DNA of 64,000 bases from Micrococcales bacterium (GTDB lineage: Bacteria > Actinomycetota > Actinomycetes > Actinomycetales > Microbacteriaceae), in the NCBI GenBank assembly GCA_017306245.1, contig JAFKIY010000007.1, positions 1 to 64,000 on the forward strand, in the 5' to 3' direction. Both the position numbers and the translations under genes were made by a program. Below are positions 1 through 7,335 of this stretch, piece by piece. A model generated the notes under the pieces. That model was not told the DNA's origin. It saw only the letters and a list, made by a program, of their open reading frames with translations, and made no database searches. The stretch's first letter is position 1, and each line of letters opens with the position of its first letter.

Positions 1-96
1 AACGTGTTGCCGTGACACCCCGAAACGGGCTGCGGCGGCAGCGACACTCATTCCCTGTTGGGTGACGGACAACACAATGACTCGGGCTCTGGACAT
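1..96 (-). CDS. IS481-type transposase, N-terminal fragment
   Basis: Only the first 32 codons lie in the window; the gene continues past the left edge. The ATG is at 96 and the protein begins MSRARVIVLSVTQQG followed by a helix-turn-helix-like stretch ending RFGVSRQHV. This is the usual opening of IS481-family DDE transposases, which bind the element ends through this N-terminal domain and catalyse cut-and-insert transposition. The catalytic domain is out of view, so it cannot be said whether the element is intact. The upstream 97-165 sequence has the matching terminal-repeat character. Confidence 0.75.
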   Translation of the reverse strand, partial: MSRARVIVLSVTQQGMSVAAAAARFGVSRQHV

Positions 97-168
97 GCCC
101 CATCGTTGCGTTACCTAGGTGTCAACGATGTCGCGACTCATCTGTCAACTATGTCCTGAACTCACACA
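97..168 (-). mobile_element. Probable right end of the IS481-type element
   Basis: Read on the minus strand, the bases just upstream of the transposase ATG contain two tandem copies of a GACATnGTTGACA motif, about 22 bp apart (copies near 117-129 and 142-154). Such repeats sit inside the terminal inverted repeats of IS481-family elements and are likely transposase binding sites. The exact outer tip cannot be set because the other end is outside the window; it probably lies near 160-168. Confidence 0.5.
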
Positions 169-459
169 CCCCATTCTCCGCCATGTGATGAGTCGGGTGA
201 TCGTTCATAGTTGATTGCCCACTCTCGCCTCTGCTCACGACATTTGCTGGGAGTTATACGGTGTTCAATTTCCCGATTTTGAGCTCGTTGGAGCGTCCCA
301 GGAGGCGCCCTAGATCAGGGATTCTGTATTTTGCGGTTCGGAATGCAGTTGTTCGCTCGCAATGGTCGTGCTCGCCCGTTATGCGCCAAATTAGGACATG
401 GTGGACACGGTCGTCTATATGAATTATCACCTGAACTCACACACCCCATTCTCCGCCAT
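155..459. repeat. 30-bp exact direct repeat, two copies (155-184 and 430-459)
   Basis: The same 30 bp, beginning CCTGAACTCACACACC and ending TCTCCGCCAT, occurs at 155-184 and 430-459. The first copy starts inside the presumed IS end. Just before the second copy, 397-410 (GACATGGTGGACAC) resembles the IS end motif. The segment between them has no convincing gene: the two ORFs crossing it have no homology I recognise and poor start signals. It may be a decayed IS copy or a duplicated insertion junction. Confidence 0.6.
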
Positions 460-469
460 TCTCTGCCAC

Positions 470-570
470 CCGCTCCCTGAGGAGATAGCGAAGCGATCGT
501 CTCGAAGGGAGCCTGTTCGTGACATCGTTGCTCCCTTCGAGGCTCGCTGCACTCGCACCTCAGGGAGCGG
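470..570. repeat. Nested palindrome, dispersed CTCCCTTCGAG/CCTCAGGGAGCG repeat, copy 1
   Basis: Outer arms CCGCTCCCTGAGG (470-482) and CCTCAGGGAGCGG (558-570) are perfect inverted repeats. Inner arms CTCGAAGGGAGC (501-512) and GCTCCCTTCGAG (530-541) are also perfect. The same word set recurs at 7026-7112 and 15438-15474, so this is a small dispersed repeat family, not a one-off terminator. No gene is seen in the rest of 97-604. Confidence 0.65.
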
Positions 571-604
571 AACACACGATGCACTCGCACCTCACGGGCG
601 GAGG

Positions 605-1405
605 TCAGTCGAGCAGGAAGTCGAGGACCACGTTCGCGAACATCTCGGGATCGACTTGGTCCGCGACGTGCTGGTGTCCCTCAAGCGTCACCACCTGAGC
701 GCCCGCGACACGGTCGGCGACGGTGCCCACGGCGTCGCGCAGAAACTTTGGGCTGTCGCCACCCTGGATGATCAACGTCGGAATCTGCACGGCGGCCAGT
801 TCGTCGTCCCCGATCACGAGAGGGGTGCTTTCCTCCCGTGGCAGCGTAGGAGCCGTCGCGACCCTCGACGGCCAGCTCGGCAGCTGCTTCAGCGCGGCAA
901 TTTCCTCCTCCGGCATGTGCAAAACCTCGCGCACCATCATCTCCACGGCGTCCTCATAGCGCCCGGCATCGACCGCATCCTGCATCCGGGCGACCAGCTC
1001 CGCCGGTTGGGCGGTCTCCACAATCGCAGGCTCGTAGACCGTCAACCGCCGCATTCGGGATGTCCGTGCGGCAGCGCGCAGGGACAAATACCCGCCGAAG
1101 GAATGGCCCAGCACATCCACCGGCGCGGAGGATTCGTCCGCGAGAGTGTCGACCACGGCGACCACGTCTTCGACCTCCCGCTCGAGCGACCAGTCGGCGC
1201 CATCGCCACTGCCCCCGCGGCCGCGGCGATCCATCGCGTGCACGCGGCGGTGGGGGACGAGGTAGTCGGTGATCCGCCACCGCTGATGGTCCGACATGGA
1301 GCCGTGGACGAGAAGCAGGGGCGGCCCCTCGCCGCTGCTCCACACGGCGATGCTCGTGCCATCAGGCGACTGGACGTGACGTGGACCGGACGTTTCGTAA
1401 CTCAT
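605..1405 (-). CDS. Alpha/beta hydrolase
   Basis: This 266-residue protein has the alpha/beta-hydrolase fold order: LLLVHGS oxyanion-hole strand near residue 31, nucleophile elbow GHSFGG (Ser102), a candidate acid in QGGDSPK (Asp217) and a C-terminal His in EGHQH (about 244). It is a soluble, single-domain esterase or C-C hydrolase type; the substrate cannot be read from the sequence. I chose the ATG at 1405 over the longer frame to 1465 because GAGGGTG lies just upstream of it. It converges on nothing: the left neighbour is repeat sequence, and the methyltransferase diverges on the right. Confidence 0.8.
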   Translation of the reverse strand: MSYETSGPRHVQSPDGTSIAVWSSGEGPPLLLVHGSMSDHQRWRITDYLVPHRRVHAMDRRGRGGSGDGADWSLEREVEDVVAVVDTLADESSAPVDVLGHSFGGYLSLRAAARTSRMRRLTVYEPAIVETAQPAELVARMQDAVDAGRYEDAVEMMVREVLHMPEEEIAALKQLPSWPSRVATAPTLPREESTPLVIGDDELAAVQIPTLIIQGGDSPKFLRDAVGTVADRVAGAQVVTLEGHQHVADQVDPEMFANVVLDFLLD

Positions 1406-1538
1406 CGCACCCTCGCAAAAACCCTGCATTCCACGGTTCCACTGCCGGCTTTGGCTGTCAAGCACACTGACCGGCCGGAGCGCATCGCTGGACCCGCGCG
1501 GGTTGTCTGCGCCACAGGCCCCGTGGGAAAATCACCTG

Positions 1539-2192
1539 ATGGCGCGCACCGAGTCGCAATATTCCGCCGAGCCGGCCGATCCGGACCGCTACACGGCGAC
1601 GAACGACCGCATGTACACGCGGTTCGCCCGCCTGTACGACACGGTGGTGAAAGCCCTGCCGGTGTGGCGCCGCTGGCTCTCCCGCGCCGTGCCGGAAATT
1701 CGCGGCCCGCGGGTTCTGGAGGTGTCGTTCGGCACCGGATGGCTGCTCACCCAATACGCGGGCCGGTACCGTACCGACGGCATCGACCTCAATTCGAAGC
1801 TCACCGGCATTGCCCGCCGCAACCTCGCGAAGGCGGGGCTGAGCGCCGACTTGAGGCAGGGTCGCGTCGAGGAACTGCCGTACCCGGATGCCACGTTCGA
1901 CACGGTCGTCAACACCATGGCCTTCACCGGCTACCCCGACGGCGCGGCGGCCGCCGCCGAGCTTGCGCGGGTACTCAAGCCGGGCGGGCGGCTGGTGCTC
2001 ATCGACATCAACTTTCCGAGCGACGGCAACCGACGGGGCACAGCGCTCGTCGAACACGTCTGGAAGCGCCTCGGCGACCTCATCCGGGACACCCCGGCCC
2101 TGTTGGCGGATGCCGGACTGGATGTCGACGTCGAGGAGATCGGCGGATGGGGAAGCGTCCAACTCTACGTCGCGACCAAACCGGCCGCGTGA
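1539..2192 (+). CDS. Class I SAM-dependent methyltransferase
   Basis: About 217 residues with the UbiE/COQ5-like methyltransferase pattern: SAM motif I as VLEVSFGTGWLL, the acidic end of strand 2 in GIDLNSK, and the motif around NTMAFTGYPDG, then LKPGGRLVLIDI. The glycine-rich loop reads EVSFGTG rather than the usual DxGxGxG. It probably methylates a small molecule in the cytoplasm. A TTG 36 bases upstream (1503) is in frame, but the ATG at 1539 is the better start. It stands alone between a diverging hydrolase and a converging ArsR gene. Confidence 0.75.
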   Translation: MARTESQYSAEPADPDRYTATNDRMYTRFARLYDTVVKALPVWRRWLSRAVPEIRGPRVLEVSFGTGWLLTQYAGRYRTDGIDLNSKLTGIARRNLAKAGLSADLRQGRVEELPYPDATFDTVVNTMAFTGYPDGAAAAAELARVLKPGGRLVLIDINFPSDGNRRGTALVEHVWKRLGDLIRDTPALLADAGLDVDVEEIGGWGSVQLYVATKPAA

Positions 2193-2219
2193 ACCGGGGC
2201 GGATGCTCGGTGAACGAAC

Positions 2220-2534
2220 CTACAGTTCTTCCGCGATCTGCTTGATTCTGGCCAGGCGGCGATCCCACTCCGCGCCGATCGCGTCGAGTCGCTGCGCGGT
2301 CGCACTGAGTTGCGCCCCCAGCACGCGGAAGCGCAGCTCACGCCCCGCGCGCACGGCCTCCACGAGCCCGGCGTCGCGAAGGACGGCGAGGTGTTTCGCG
2401 ATGGCCTGGCGGCTCACCGGCAACCGCTCGGCGAGGGCGGATGCGGATGCCTCCCCCTCGCCGAGCGCTGCAAGAATGCTCCACCGGGTGTCATCCCCGA
2501 GGGCGGCAAACACGGGTACCAGTGTGGTGGTCAT
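2220..2534 (-). CDS. ArsR-family transcriptional regulator
   Basis: A 104-residue winged-helix protein. The helix-turn-helix runs through ALAERLPVSRQAIAKHLAVLRDAGLV, followed by the wing AVRAGRELRFRV. No Cys metal site is visible, so it belongs to the non-metal group usually paired with SRPBCC proteins. Its ATG overlaps the stop of the upstream SRPBCC gene (ATGA at 2531-2534), so the two are translationally coupled. The two 18-bp inverted repeats at 3031-3081, just upstream of the operon, are the likely autoregulatory operators. Confidence 0.85.
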   Translation of the reverse strand: MTTTLVPVFAALGDDTRWSILAALGEGEASASALAERLPVSRQAIAKHLAVLRDAGLVEAVRAGRELRFRVLGAQLSATAQRLDAIGAEWDRRLARIKQIAEEL

Positions 2535-3004
2535 GCACCCTCGAGGTAGGCGACCAGCTCGTCGAGCTCCCAGTCCCATCCGCCGCGGTGGTCTTCCATG
2601 TTCTTCGCCGGGTCGTCGCCGAAGTTGAAGCCGCTCTCGACGACCGTGAGCCGGGTACCACCGTCGATCGCTTCGAGCGTGAAGCGGAACACGGTGGAGC
2701 GGCCAGGGTCGAGCGGTTTCGACGGGTCGTCATCCGGTCCGCCCCAGCGGTACGCGATCGAGTTCGGCGCATCGAACTCCTCGACCTCCACGGGGAACGT
2801 GCCATGGCCTTCGAACGTGAACGTCCCCACGCTGCCCGCGGCCACGGTATCGAATTCGGCGGCTTGCGGGAACCACTTCGAAAGGTGCTCGGGCTCACTG
2901 ATCGCGGCCCAGACTTTCGCGGGCGAGGCTGCAATCGTGATGGTGCGCCGCACGATGAACGCGTCGCTGTCGACGACTGACGGCGGGTTGGATGTCATGG
3001 TCAT
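2531..3004 (-). CDS. SRPBCC / AHSA1-like domain protein
   Basis: 157 residues with the START/Bet v1-like AHSA1 signature: RRTITIAASPAKVWAAISEPEHLSKWF at the N terminus and a conserved C-terminal SGFN...GGWDWELDELVAYLE helix. Such proteins bind hydrophobic ligands in a central cavity; their partner ArsR regulators are commonly encoded next door, as here. The ATG at 3004 has AGGAGAG seven bases upstream. It is the first gene of a two-gene operon with the ArsR gene. Confidence 0.85.
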   Translation of the reverse strand: MTMTSNPPSVVDSDAFIVRRTITIAASPAKVWAAISEPEHLSKWFPQAAEFDTVAAGSVGTFTFEGHGTFPVEVEEFDAPNSIAYRWGGPDDDPSKPLDPGRSTVFRFTLEAIDGGTRLTVVESGFNFGDDPAKNMEDHRGGWDWELDELVAYLEGA

Positions 3005-3030
3005 TATTCTCTCCTGATGTGATCGGTAAC

Positions 3031-3081
3031 TGCAACTAAATAGTTGCATACATTCCAGTCAGCTGCAACCGTTCAGTTGCA
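3031..3081 (-). promoter_or_regulatory. Two palindromic operators upstream of the SRPBCC-ArsR operon
   Basis: TGCAACTAAATAGTTGCA (3031-3048) is a perfect 18-bp palindrome. TGCAACCGTTCAGTTGCA (3064-3081) repeats the same six-base arms with a six-base spacer. Centres are 33 bp apart, about three helical turns. They lie 27-77 bp upstream of the SRPBCC ATG and overlap a weak promoter-like match on the minus strand, so ArsR binding here would repress the operon. They also sit just upstream of the diverging gene at 3114. Confidence 0.7.
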
Positions 3082-3113
3082 CTAGTAGAGGATGCGATCA
3101 CTAGGCTGGGTGA

Positions 3114-3815
3114 ATGATGAGCGCCCGCTTCGAGGAACTGGACTGGCAGGAAACCCCGATGGGCGAGCTCACTTTGCGGCGCCGCCGGGAACCCACCCTC
3201 GACATCGACGTGTTCGAGGTGAAGCTCGGCGACGAATTCCTCATGTCGAGCCTGTTCACGGTTGCGGAGGTGGCGCTCGCCGATCTCGGCCTGGCGGCAG
3301 CGAGCGGCGACGACCTGCGCGTTCTGGTCGGAGGCCTTGGTCTCGGATACACGGCTGTGGCCGCTCTCGGGAATGCCAGGGTCGCGTCGCTCGAGGTCGT
3401 CGACGCCCTGCCCGCCGTGATTCACTGGCACGAACGGGGGCTGTTGCCCGTGTCTGCTGAGCTGACCGGCGACATCCGAACCACGCTCGTCCTCGGCGAC
3501 TTCTTCGACCTCATGCGTCAGAAACCCACGAAACAGTACGACGCGATCCTGCTGGACGTCGACCACTCCCCTCGCCACCAGCTCGACCCGGGCCACGCCG
3601 ACCTCTACACCGAAGCGGGTCTTGAGCGGTTGGGCAGCCATCTCGCAGTGGGCGGAGTGTTCGCCCTGTGGTCGGATGACCCGCCCGATGACGAATTTCT
3701 CGCCCGCCTTGGCTCCGTGTTCGCGGGCCCGATCGCACACACCGTCGCATTCGACAACGCGCTCACCGGCGGGGTGTCCTCGAACACCGTGTACGTCGCG
3801 ACCCGATCGGCTTAG
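3114..3815 (+). CDS. Spermidine synthase-like methyltransferase-fold protein
   Basis: 233 residues with a Rossmann-type core: VLVGGLGLGYTAVAAL is the nucleotide-binding loop, SLEVVDALP the acidic strand-2 end, and YDAILLDVDHSPRHQLDP the strand-4 region typical of spermidine-synthase-like proteins. A true polyamine synthase would normally be longer and have a catalytic tyrosine/aspartate set that I cannot assign, so the reaction is unknown. ATG at 3114 and 3117 are both possible. It diverges from the SRPBCC-ArsR operon, and the shared control region is only about 110 bp. Confidence 0.65.
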   Translation: MMSARFEELDWQETPMGELTLRRRREPTLDIDVFEVKLGDEFLMSSLFTVAEVALADLGLAAASGDDLRVLVGGLGLGYTAVAALGNARVASLEVVDALPAVIHWHERGLLPVSAELTGDIRTTLVLGDFFDLMRQKPTKQYDAILLDVDHSPRHQLDPGHADLYTEAGLERLGSHLAVGGVFALWSDDPPDDEFLARLGSVFAGPIAHTVAFDNALTGGVSSNTVYVATRSA

Positions 3816-3839
3816 CCTGGCCTTTCAAAGAATCCCCAC

Positions 3840-4583
3840 TCAGGGCAACCGGAGGAATCCCGCTGCCTCGTCGAGGATCAACTCCCAGTCCAGAGGAGAC
3901 GGATGATGCTCCATTTCTGGGAGTTCCATCAGCCTGCCACGAGGAACGGCCGCCGCCATACGCTTGCCCTGCTCTGTCGGTGTCATAGTGTCTCGGAGTC
4001 CGGTGACAACCAGCATCGGGCACACGATCTCGGCCGCGTGCGTCAACGGAGACGAATCGTGCCACTGTTGCGACTGCAGGACGCCGTCAAGGTAGCGGCG
4101 AACGCCACCGAATTTCGTGCCCAGATAGAACGAGCGCAGGTCGCTTGGAGCACTGACGACGATGAGCCCCTTCACCTCGGTTTGGGTAGTCGCCGCTAAC
4201 GAGGCCATTACACCGCCCATGGAGAAACCGAGCAGCACGACCGACGCCACCTGTGGCTCGGTCCGAAGGTCATCCAGGACCCGACCGATGTCCTTCGGAG
4301 CACTCAGTCCGTAGTCGTCGACTCCCGTTGAGCCACCCCAGCCGCGCGGGGAAATGCTGACTGAGTGCCAGCCCCTTCCGCGAATCTGGCGAGCGACCGG
4401 AGCCAGCGTGGTGGCATCCTCGCCCCATCCGTGTAGCAGGAGAAACACTGGTGCCTTACTGTCGGCCCACCATGAGTAGCCAGCAAGAGTGACGTCGTCA
4501 AAGTGAAACGTCACGAGCGCAGCGTCCTCAAGCGACGGTAGCGGAACGCCGGCCCCCGGCATTTCGGCTCCACTGGACTCCAC
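3840..4583 (-). CDS. Alpha/beta hydrolase
   Basis: 247 residues. Hydrolase hallmarks are LLLHGWGEDA (near residue 49), nucleophile elbow GFSMGG (Ser121), VVTGLRDTMTP containing the candidate acid, and MEHHPSP near the C terminus for the histidine. The order resembles serine-aminopeptidase-like/monoacylglycerol-lipase-like enzymes; substrate unknown. The start is GTG with AGGA eight bases upstream. It is not clearly in an operon: the mycoredoxin gene diverges from it. Confidence 0.75.
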   Translation of the reverse strand: MESSGAEMPGAGVPLPSLEDAALVTFHFDDVTLAGYSWWADSKAPVFLLLHGWGEDATTLAPVARQIRGRGWHSVSISPRGWGGSTGVDDYGLSAPKDIGRVLDDLRTEPQVASVVLLGFSMGGVMASLAATTQTEVKGLIVVSAPSDLRSFYLGTKFGGVRRYLDGVLQSQQWHDSSPLTHAAEIVCPMLVVTGLRDTMTPTEQGKRMAAAVPRGRLMELPEMEHHPSPLDWELILDEAAGFLRLP

Positions 4584-4661
4584 GTGTGCATCCTACAAGC
4601 GGGTGAAGTGCGGACCTGATGGCCTTCGATATTCCTGAGACAGCCCAGCTACGGTGGAAGC

Positions 4662-4952
4662 ATGACCACAGCGACTTCCTTCCTTCCCGATGCCGGCACC
4701 ATCACCATGTTCAGCACCACGTGGTGCGGCTACTGCACCCGGCTCAAGGGGCAACTGGCGAAGGAGGGAATCGCCGTCCGCGAAATCAACATCGAAGAAG
4801 TCGACGGCACCGCCGAACTCGTCGCCTCCCTCAACAACGGCAACCAGACGGTGCCCACCGTGCTGTTCCCGGATGGCAGCGCCGCCACGAATCCGTCGCT
4901 CGCCGACGTCAAACTGAGGCTCGCCTCAGCGCCAGGCCCAAACCGTCCCTAG
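4662..4952 (+). CDS. Mycoredoxin / glutaredoxin-like thiol oxidoreductase
   Basis: A 96-residue single-domain thioredoxin-fold protein. The redox motif is WCGYC within ITMFSTTWCGYCTRLK (Cys22 and Cys25), and the cis-Pro motif TVPTVLFPDGS follows at about residue 63. CGYC or CPYC in this setting marks actinobacterial mycoredoxins, which reduce mycothiol-protein mixed disulfides in the cytoplasm. Its last four bases overlap the converging membrane-protein gene. Confidence 0.85.
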   Translation: MTTATSFLPDAGTITMFSTTWCGYCTRLKGQLAKEGIAVREINIEEVDGTAELVASLNNGNQTVPTVLFPDGSAATNPSLADVKLRLASAPGPNRP

Positions 4953-5281
4953 ACCACCGGCGCCCACTCCGTGGCCGAAATCACGAGAACGAAACCCAGC
5001 GCCGTGGCCGCCATGGCGACCAGCAACACGGCGAGCGTGACGAGTTTCACCCGCTGACGCCGGACGACCACGGACACGAGAACCATGAGTGCGTAGAGCA
5101 CAGCAACAATCCCTGCACCCAAAAACCCGATGAGCGGTTGCCGCGAACTCAGCGCAAGCAGGATTCCGCCGCAGATCACCATCATGAGGGCGCCGACAAT
5201 CAACCAGCTGCGACCCGTGGACGTGCGCAGGGCCGGTTGATCCCCGATCCCCGTTCCGCCGCGCAACCCAGGGCCAGCCAT
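4949..5281 (-). CDS. Small membrane protein, three TM segments
   Basis: 110 residues. After a polar N-terminal tail of about 30 residues come three hydrophobic stretches: WLIVGALMMVICGGILLAL, LIGFLGAGIVAVLYALMVLVSVVV, and VTLAVLLVAMAATALGFVLVI. A basic loop VRRQRVK lies between the second and third. I do not recognise a named family. The ATG at 5281 has GAGAGGTG upstream, which I preferred over the long in-frame extension to 5401. It lies 130 bp downstream of the HerA-like gene on the same strand, possibly cotranscribed. Confidence 0.65.
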   Translation of the reverse strand: MAGPGLRGGTGIGDQPALRTSTGRSWLIVGALMMVICGGILLALSSRQPLIGFLGAGIVAVLYALMVLVSVVVRRQRVKLVTLAVLLVAMAATALGFVLVISATEWAPVV

Positions 5282-5411
5282 CAGCACACCTCTCGAACTC
5301 GTTGTCCCAAGGCTAGGCCGGGATGCTGGGAGCCGCGTGCCCGCCGGATCGTGACAACTGCGCCAGTCCGGCGCACCCGGCCGATAGAAAAATGGCAACA
5401 CGCCCGACGCG

Positions 5412-7205
5412 TCACCGACGACGCGTTGTGCCGAATATCCCGCGCACGATCGTCGTCACAAGCGACTGGCCCTTCCGCGAGCCGAGGAAATCGATGATCG
5501 GATTGGATTCCTTCCGGCTCGTGCGCCTCGTTGTCGTGCGCGACCGAGTCGGTGTGGTGCGCGGCGCCGTCGTTCGCGGCGCGGTCCTTTCCCACTCCTT
5601 CTGCATGCGCTCGTAGTCGGCTTTCGCCTGCGCTGCTTCGTCCGCGGCGGACGCCGCAGCCGAGGCTGCTGCGAGCTTTTTCGCGAGGATCTCGCGCGCC
5701 GACTCCGGGTCGATGACCTTGCCATATTTCGCCTGCAATGGCGACGCGGCGATCGCCGACTTCACCGCCTCGATCGGGGACGGATCCATCGACCCCTGCG
5801 GCGCCCGCACGCGCGTCCACGCGACGGGGGTCGGCGCACCGGTTTCGCTCATGACCGTGACGATCGCCTCCCCCGTGGCTAGCTGGGTGAGCACCTCTTC
5901 GAGGTCGTAGCCGGACATCGGATAGGTCGAGACCGTCGCGCGAAGCGCCTTCGCGGCATCCGGCGTGTGTGCGCGAAGCTGGTGCTGGATGCGGGAGCCG
6001 AGCTGCGCGAGCACCTCGTCCGGCACATCCTTCGGCGTCTGCGTCACGAACACAATGCCGACGCCCTTCGAGCGGATGAGGCGCACCGTCTGGACGATCG
6101 AGTTCAGGAAATCCTTCGACGCATCCTGGAACAGCAAATGCGCCTCGTCGAAGAAGAACACGAGCTTCGGCTTGTCGGTGTCGCCCACCTCCGGCAGGTC
6201 GTTGAACAGGTCGGCGAGAAGCCACATGAGGAATGTGGAGAACAGCGCCGGCTTGTCCTGAACGCCGGGCACCTCGAGCAGGCTGATGATGCCGCGGCCA
6301 TCGGATGCCGTCCGCAGGAACTCGGCCGTGTCGATCTCCGGTTCGCCGAAGAACACGTCGGCGCCCTGATCTCCGAATGCGATGAGGTTGCGCAGAATCA
6401 CCCCCACCGTGGAGGTCGAGAGTCCGCCGAGATTCTTCAGGTCGTCCTTGCCCTCATTCGTGAGCCACGTGAGCACCGCGCGCAGGTCGGCGAGGTCGAC
6501 GAGCGGCAGCCCGGCTTTTGCCGCGTAGTGGAACACGAGGCCGAGCGACGATTCCTGGGTGTCGTTGAGTCCGAGGACCTTGGAGAGCAGGGTCGGGCCG
6601 AACCCGGAGAGCGTCGCCCTCACCGGCACGCCGAGCCCGACGCCGCCGAGGCTGAAGTATTCGGTCGGGAAGCTCGCCGGGCTCCAGTCCTGCCCGATGC
6701 CTTTGGTGCGGGCGAGCAGTTTGTCGCTCGGCGCGCCCGGTGTGGACACCCCTGTGAGGTCTCCCTTGATGTCCGCGGCGAACACCGGCACTCCCGCGGC
6801 GGAAAGCTGCTCCGCGAGCACCTGCAGGGTTCGGGTCTTCCCGGTGCCGGTCGCGCCGGCGACGAGCCCGTGCCGGTTGAGCATGCCGATTGGGATGCGC
6901 ACCTGCACCGCGGGGTCGACGTCCCCGTTCACGAGAGCGCCGATCTCGAGAACCGATCCGTCGAACGTGTAGCCGTGCCGGATGGCCGCAACTGCATCGG
7001 CTTTCAGCGGCGCCGGTCTGTGGATGCTCCCTTCGAGACGATCGCTGCGCGATCTCCCTTCGAGACGGCCTGCGGCCTCCTCAGGGCGGCGCTCAGGGAG
7101 CGGCGCAGCTGCCGCCGCGGCATCCGCCTGCGCCTTCGCGAGCGCCGCCTCGGCTTCCTCGACGGCCTTTTTGGCTGCTTCTACCGGGTCCGCTGCATCC
7201 GTCAT
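5412..7205 (-). CDS. HerA-like ATPase (DUF853/helicase HerA-like C-terminal family)
   Basis: 597 residues. An N-terminal Ala/Glu coiled-coil-like region (1-35) and a basic linker precede a P-loop ATPase with Walker A GATGTGKT (117-124), a HxHH-like core, and Walker B LVFFFDEAHLL with the catalytic Asp-Glu at 353-354. TQTPKDVPDEVLAQLGSRIQHQLRA is typical of the family. The C terminus is Arg/Thr-rich. These proteins are hexameric DNA-translocase-like ATPases, often of uncertain role. Residues about 32-60 are encoded by a copy of a dispersed repeat (7026-7112), so the linker looks like inserted repeat sequence read in frame. Confidence 0.85.
   Translation of the reverse strand: MTDAADPVEAAKKAVEEAEAALAKAQADAAAAAAPLPERRPEEAAGRLEGRSRSDRLEGSIHRPAPLKADAVAAIRHGYTFDGSVLEIGALVNGDVDPAVQVRIPIGMLNRHGLVAGATGTGKTRTLQVLAEQLSAAGVPVFAADIKGDLTGVSTPGAPSDKLLARTKGIGQDWSPASFPTEYFSLGGVGLGVPVRATLSGFGPTLLSKVLGLNDTQESSLGLVFHYAAKAGLPLVDLADLRAVLTWLTNEGKDDLKNLGGLSTSTVGVILRNLIAFGDQGADVFFGEPEIDTAEFLRTASDGRGIISLLEVPGVQDKPALFSTFLMWLLADLFNDLPEVGDTDKPKLVFFFDEAHLLFQDASKDFLNSIVQTVRLIRSKGVGIVFVTQTPKDVPDEVLAQLGSRIQHQLRAHTPDAAKALRATVSTYPMSGYDLEEVLTQLATGEAIVTVMSETGAPTPVAWTRVRAPQGSMDPSPIEAVKSAIAASPLQAKYGKVIDPESAREILAKKLAAASAAASAADEAAQAKADYERMQKEWERTAPRTTAPRTTPTRSRTTTRRTSRKESNPIIDFLGSRKGQSLVTTIVRGIFGTTRRR
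7026..7112. repeat. Dispersed repeat copy 2, inside the HerA-like gene
   Basis: GCTCCCTTCGAGACG (7026-7040) is followed by CTCCCTTCGAGACGGCC (about 7054-7070), GCGGCCTCCTCAGGGCGGCG, and CTCAGGGAGCGGCG. These are the same words seen in the palindromes at 470-570 and 15438-15474. Here they lie in the coding sequence and are translated as the Arg/Glu/Gly-rich linker before the ATPase core. Confidence 0.65.
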
Positions 7206-7335
7206 GGCGTCAAGCTTATTCGCGGACGCTGTAACCGCCGAGAGTTAGCCGTTCGGACGAACGATAGTGCCGAGGCGCTCACGTCCGTCCGAACGACCAT
7301 CGCTCGGCACGGACAGGCGACACGGGGCGACGAAA

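Noticed and set aside
398..2245. A 615-codon open frame on the plus strand
   Set aside because: It runs antisense through the hydrolase and crosses the methyltransferase gene in another frame. Its composition (Arg/His/Pro-rich) is that of a GC-rich shadow frame.
3036..3740. A 234-codon minus-strand frame opposite the spermidine-synthase-like gene
   Set aside because: No motif, poor start, and the plus-strand frame has a clear Rossmann core.
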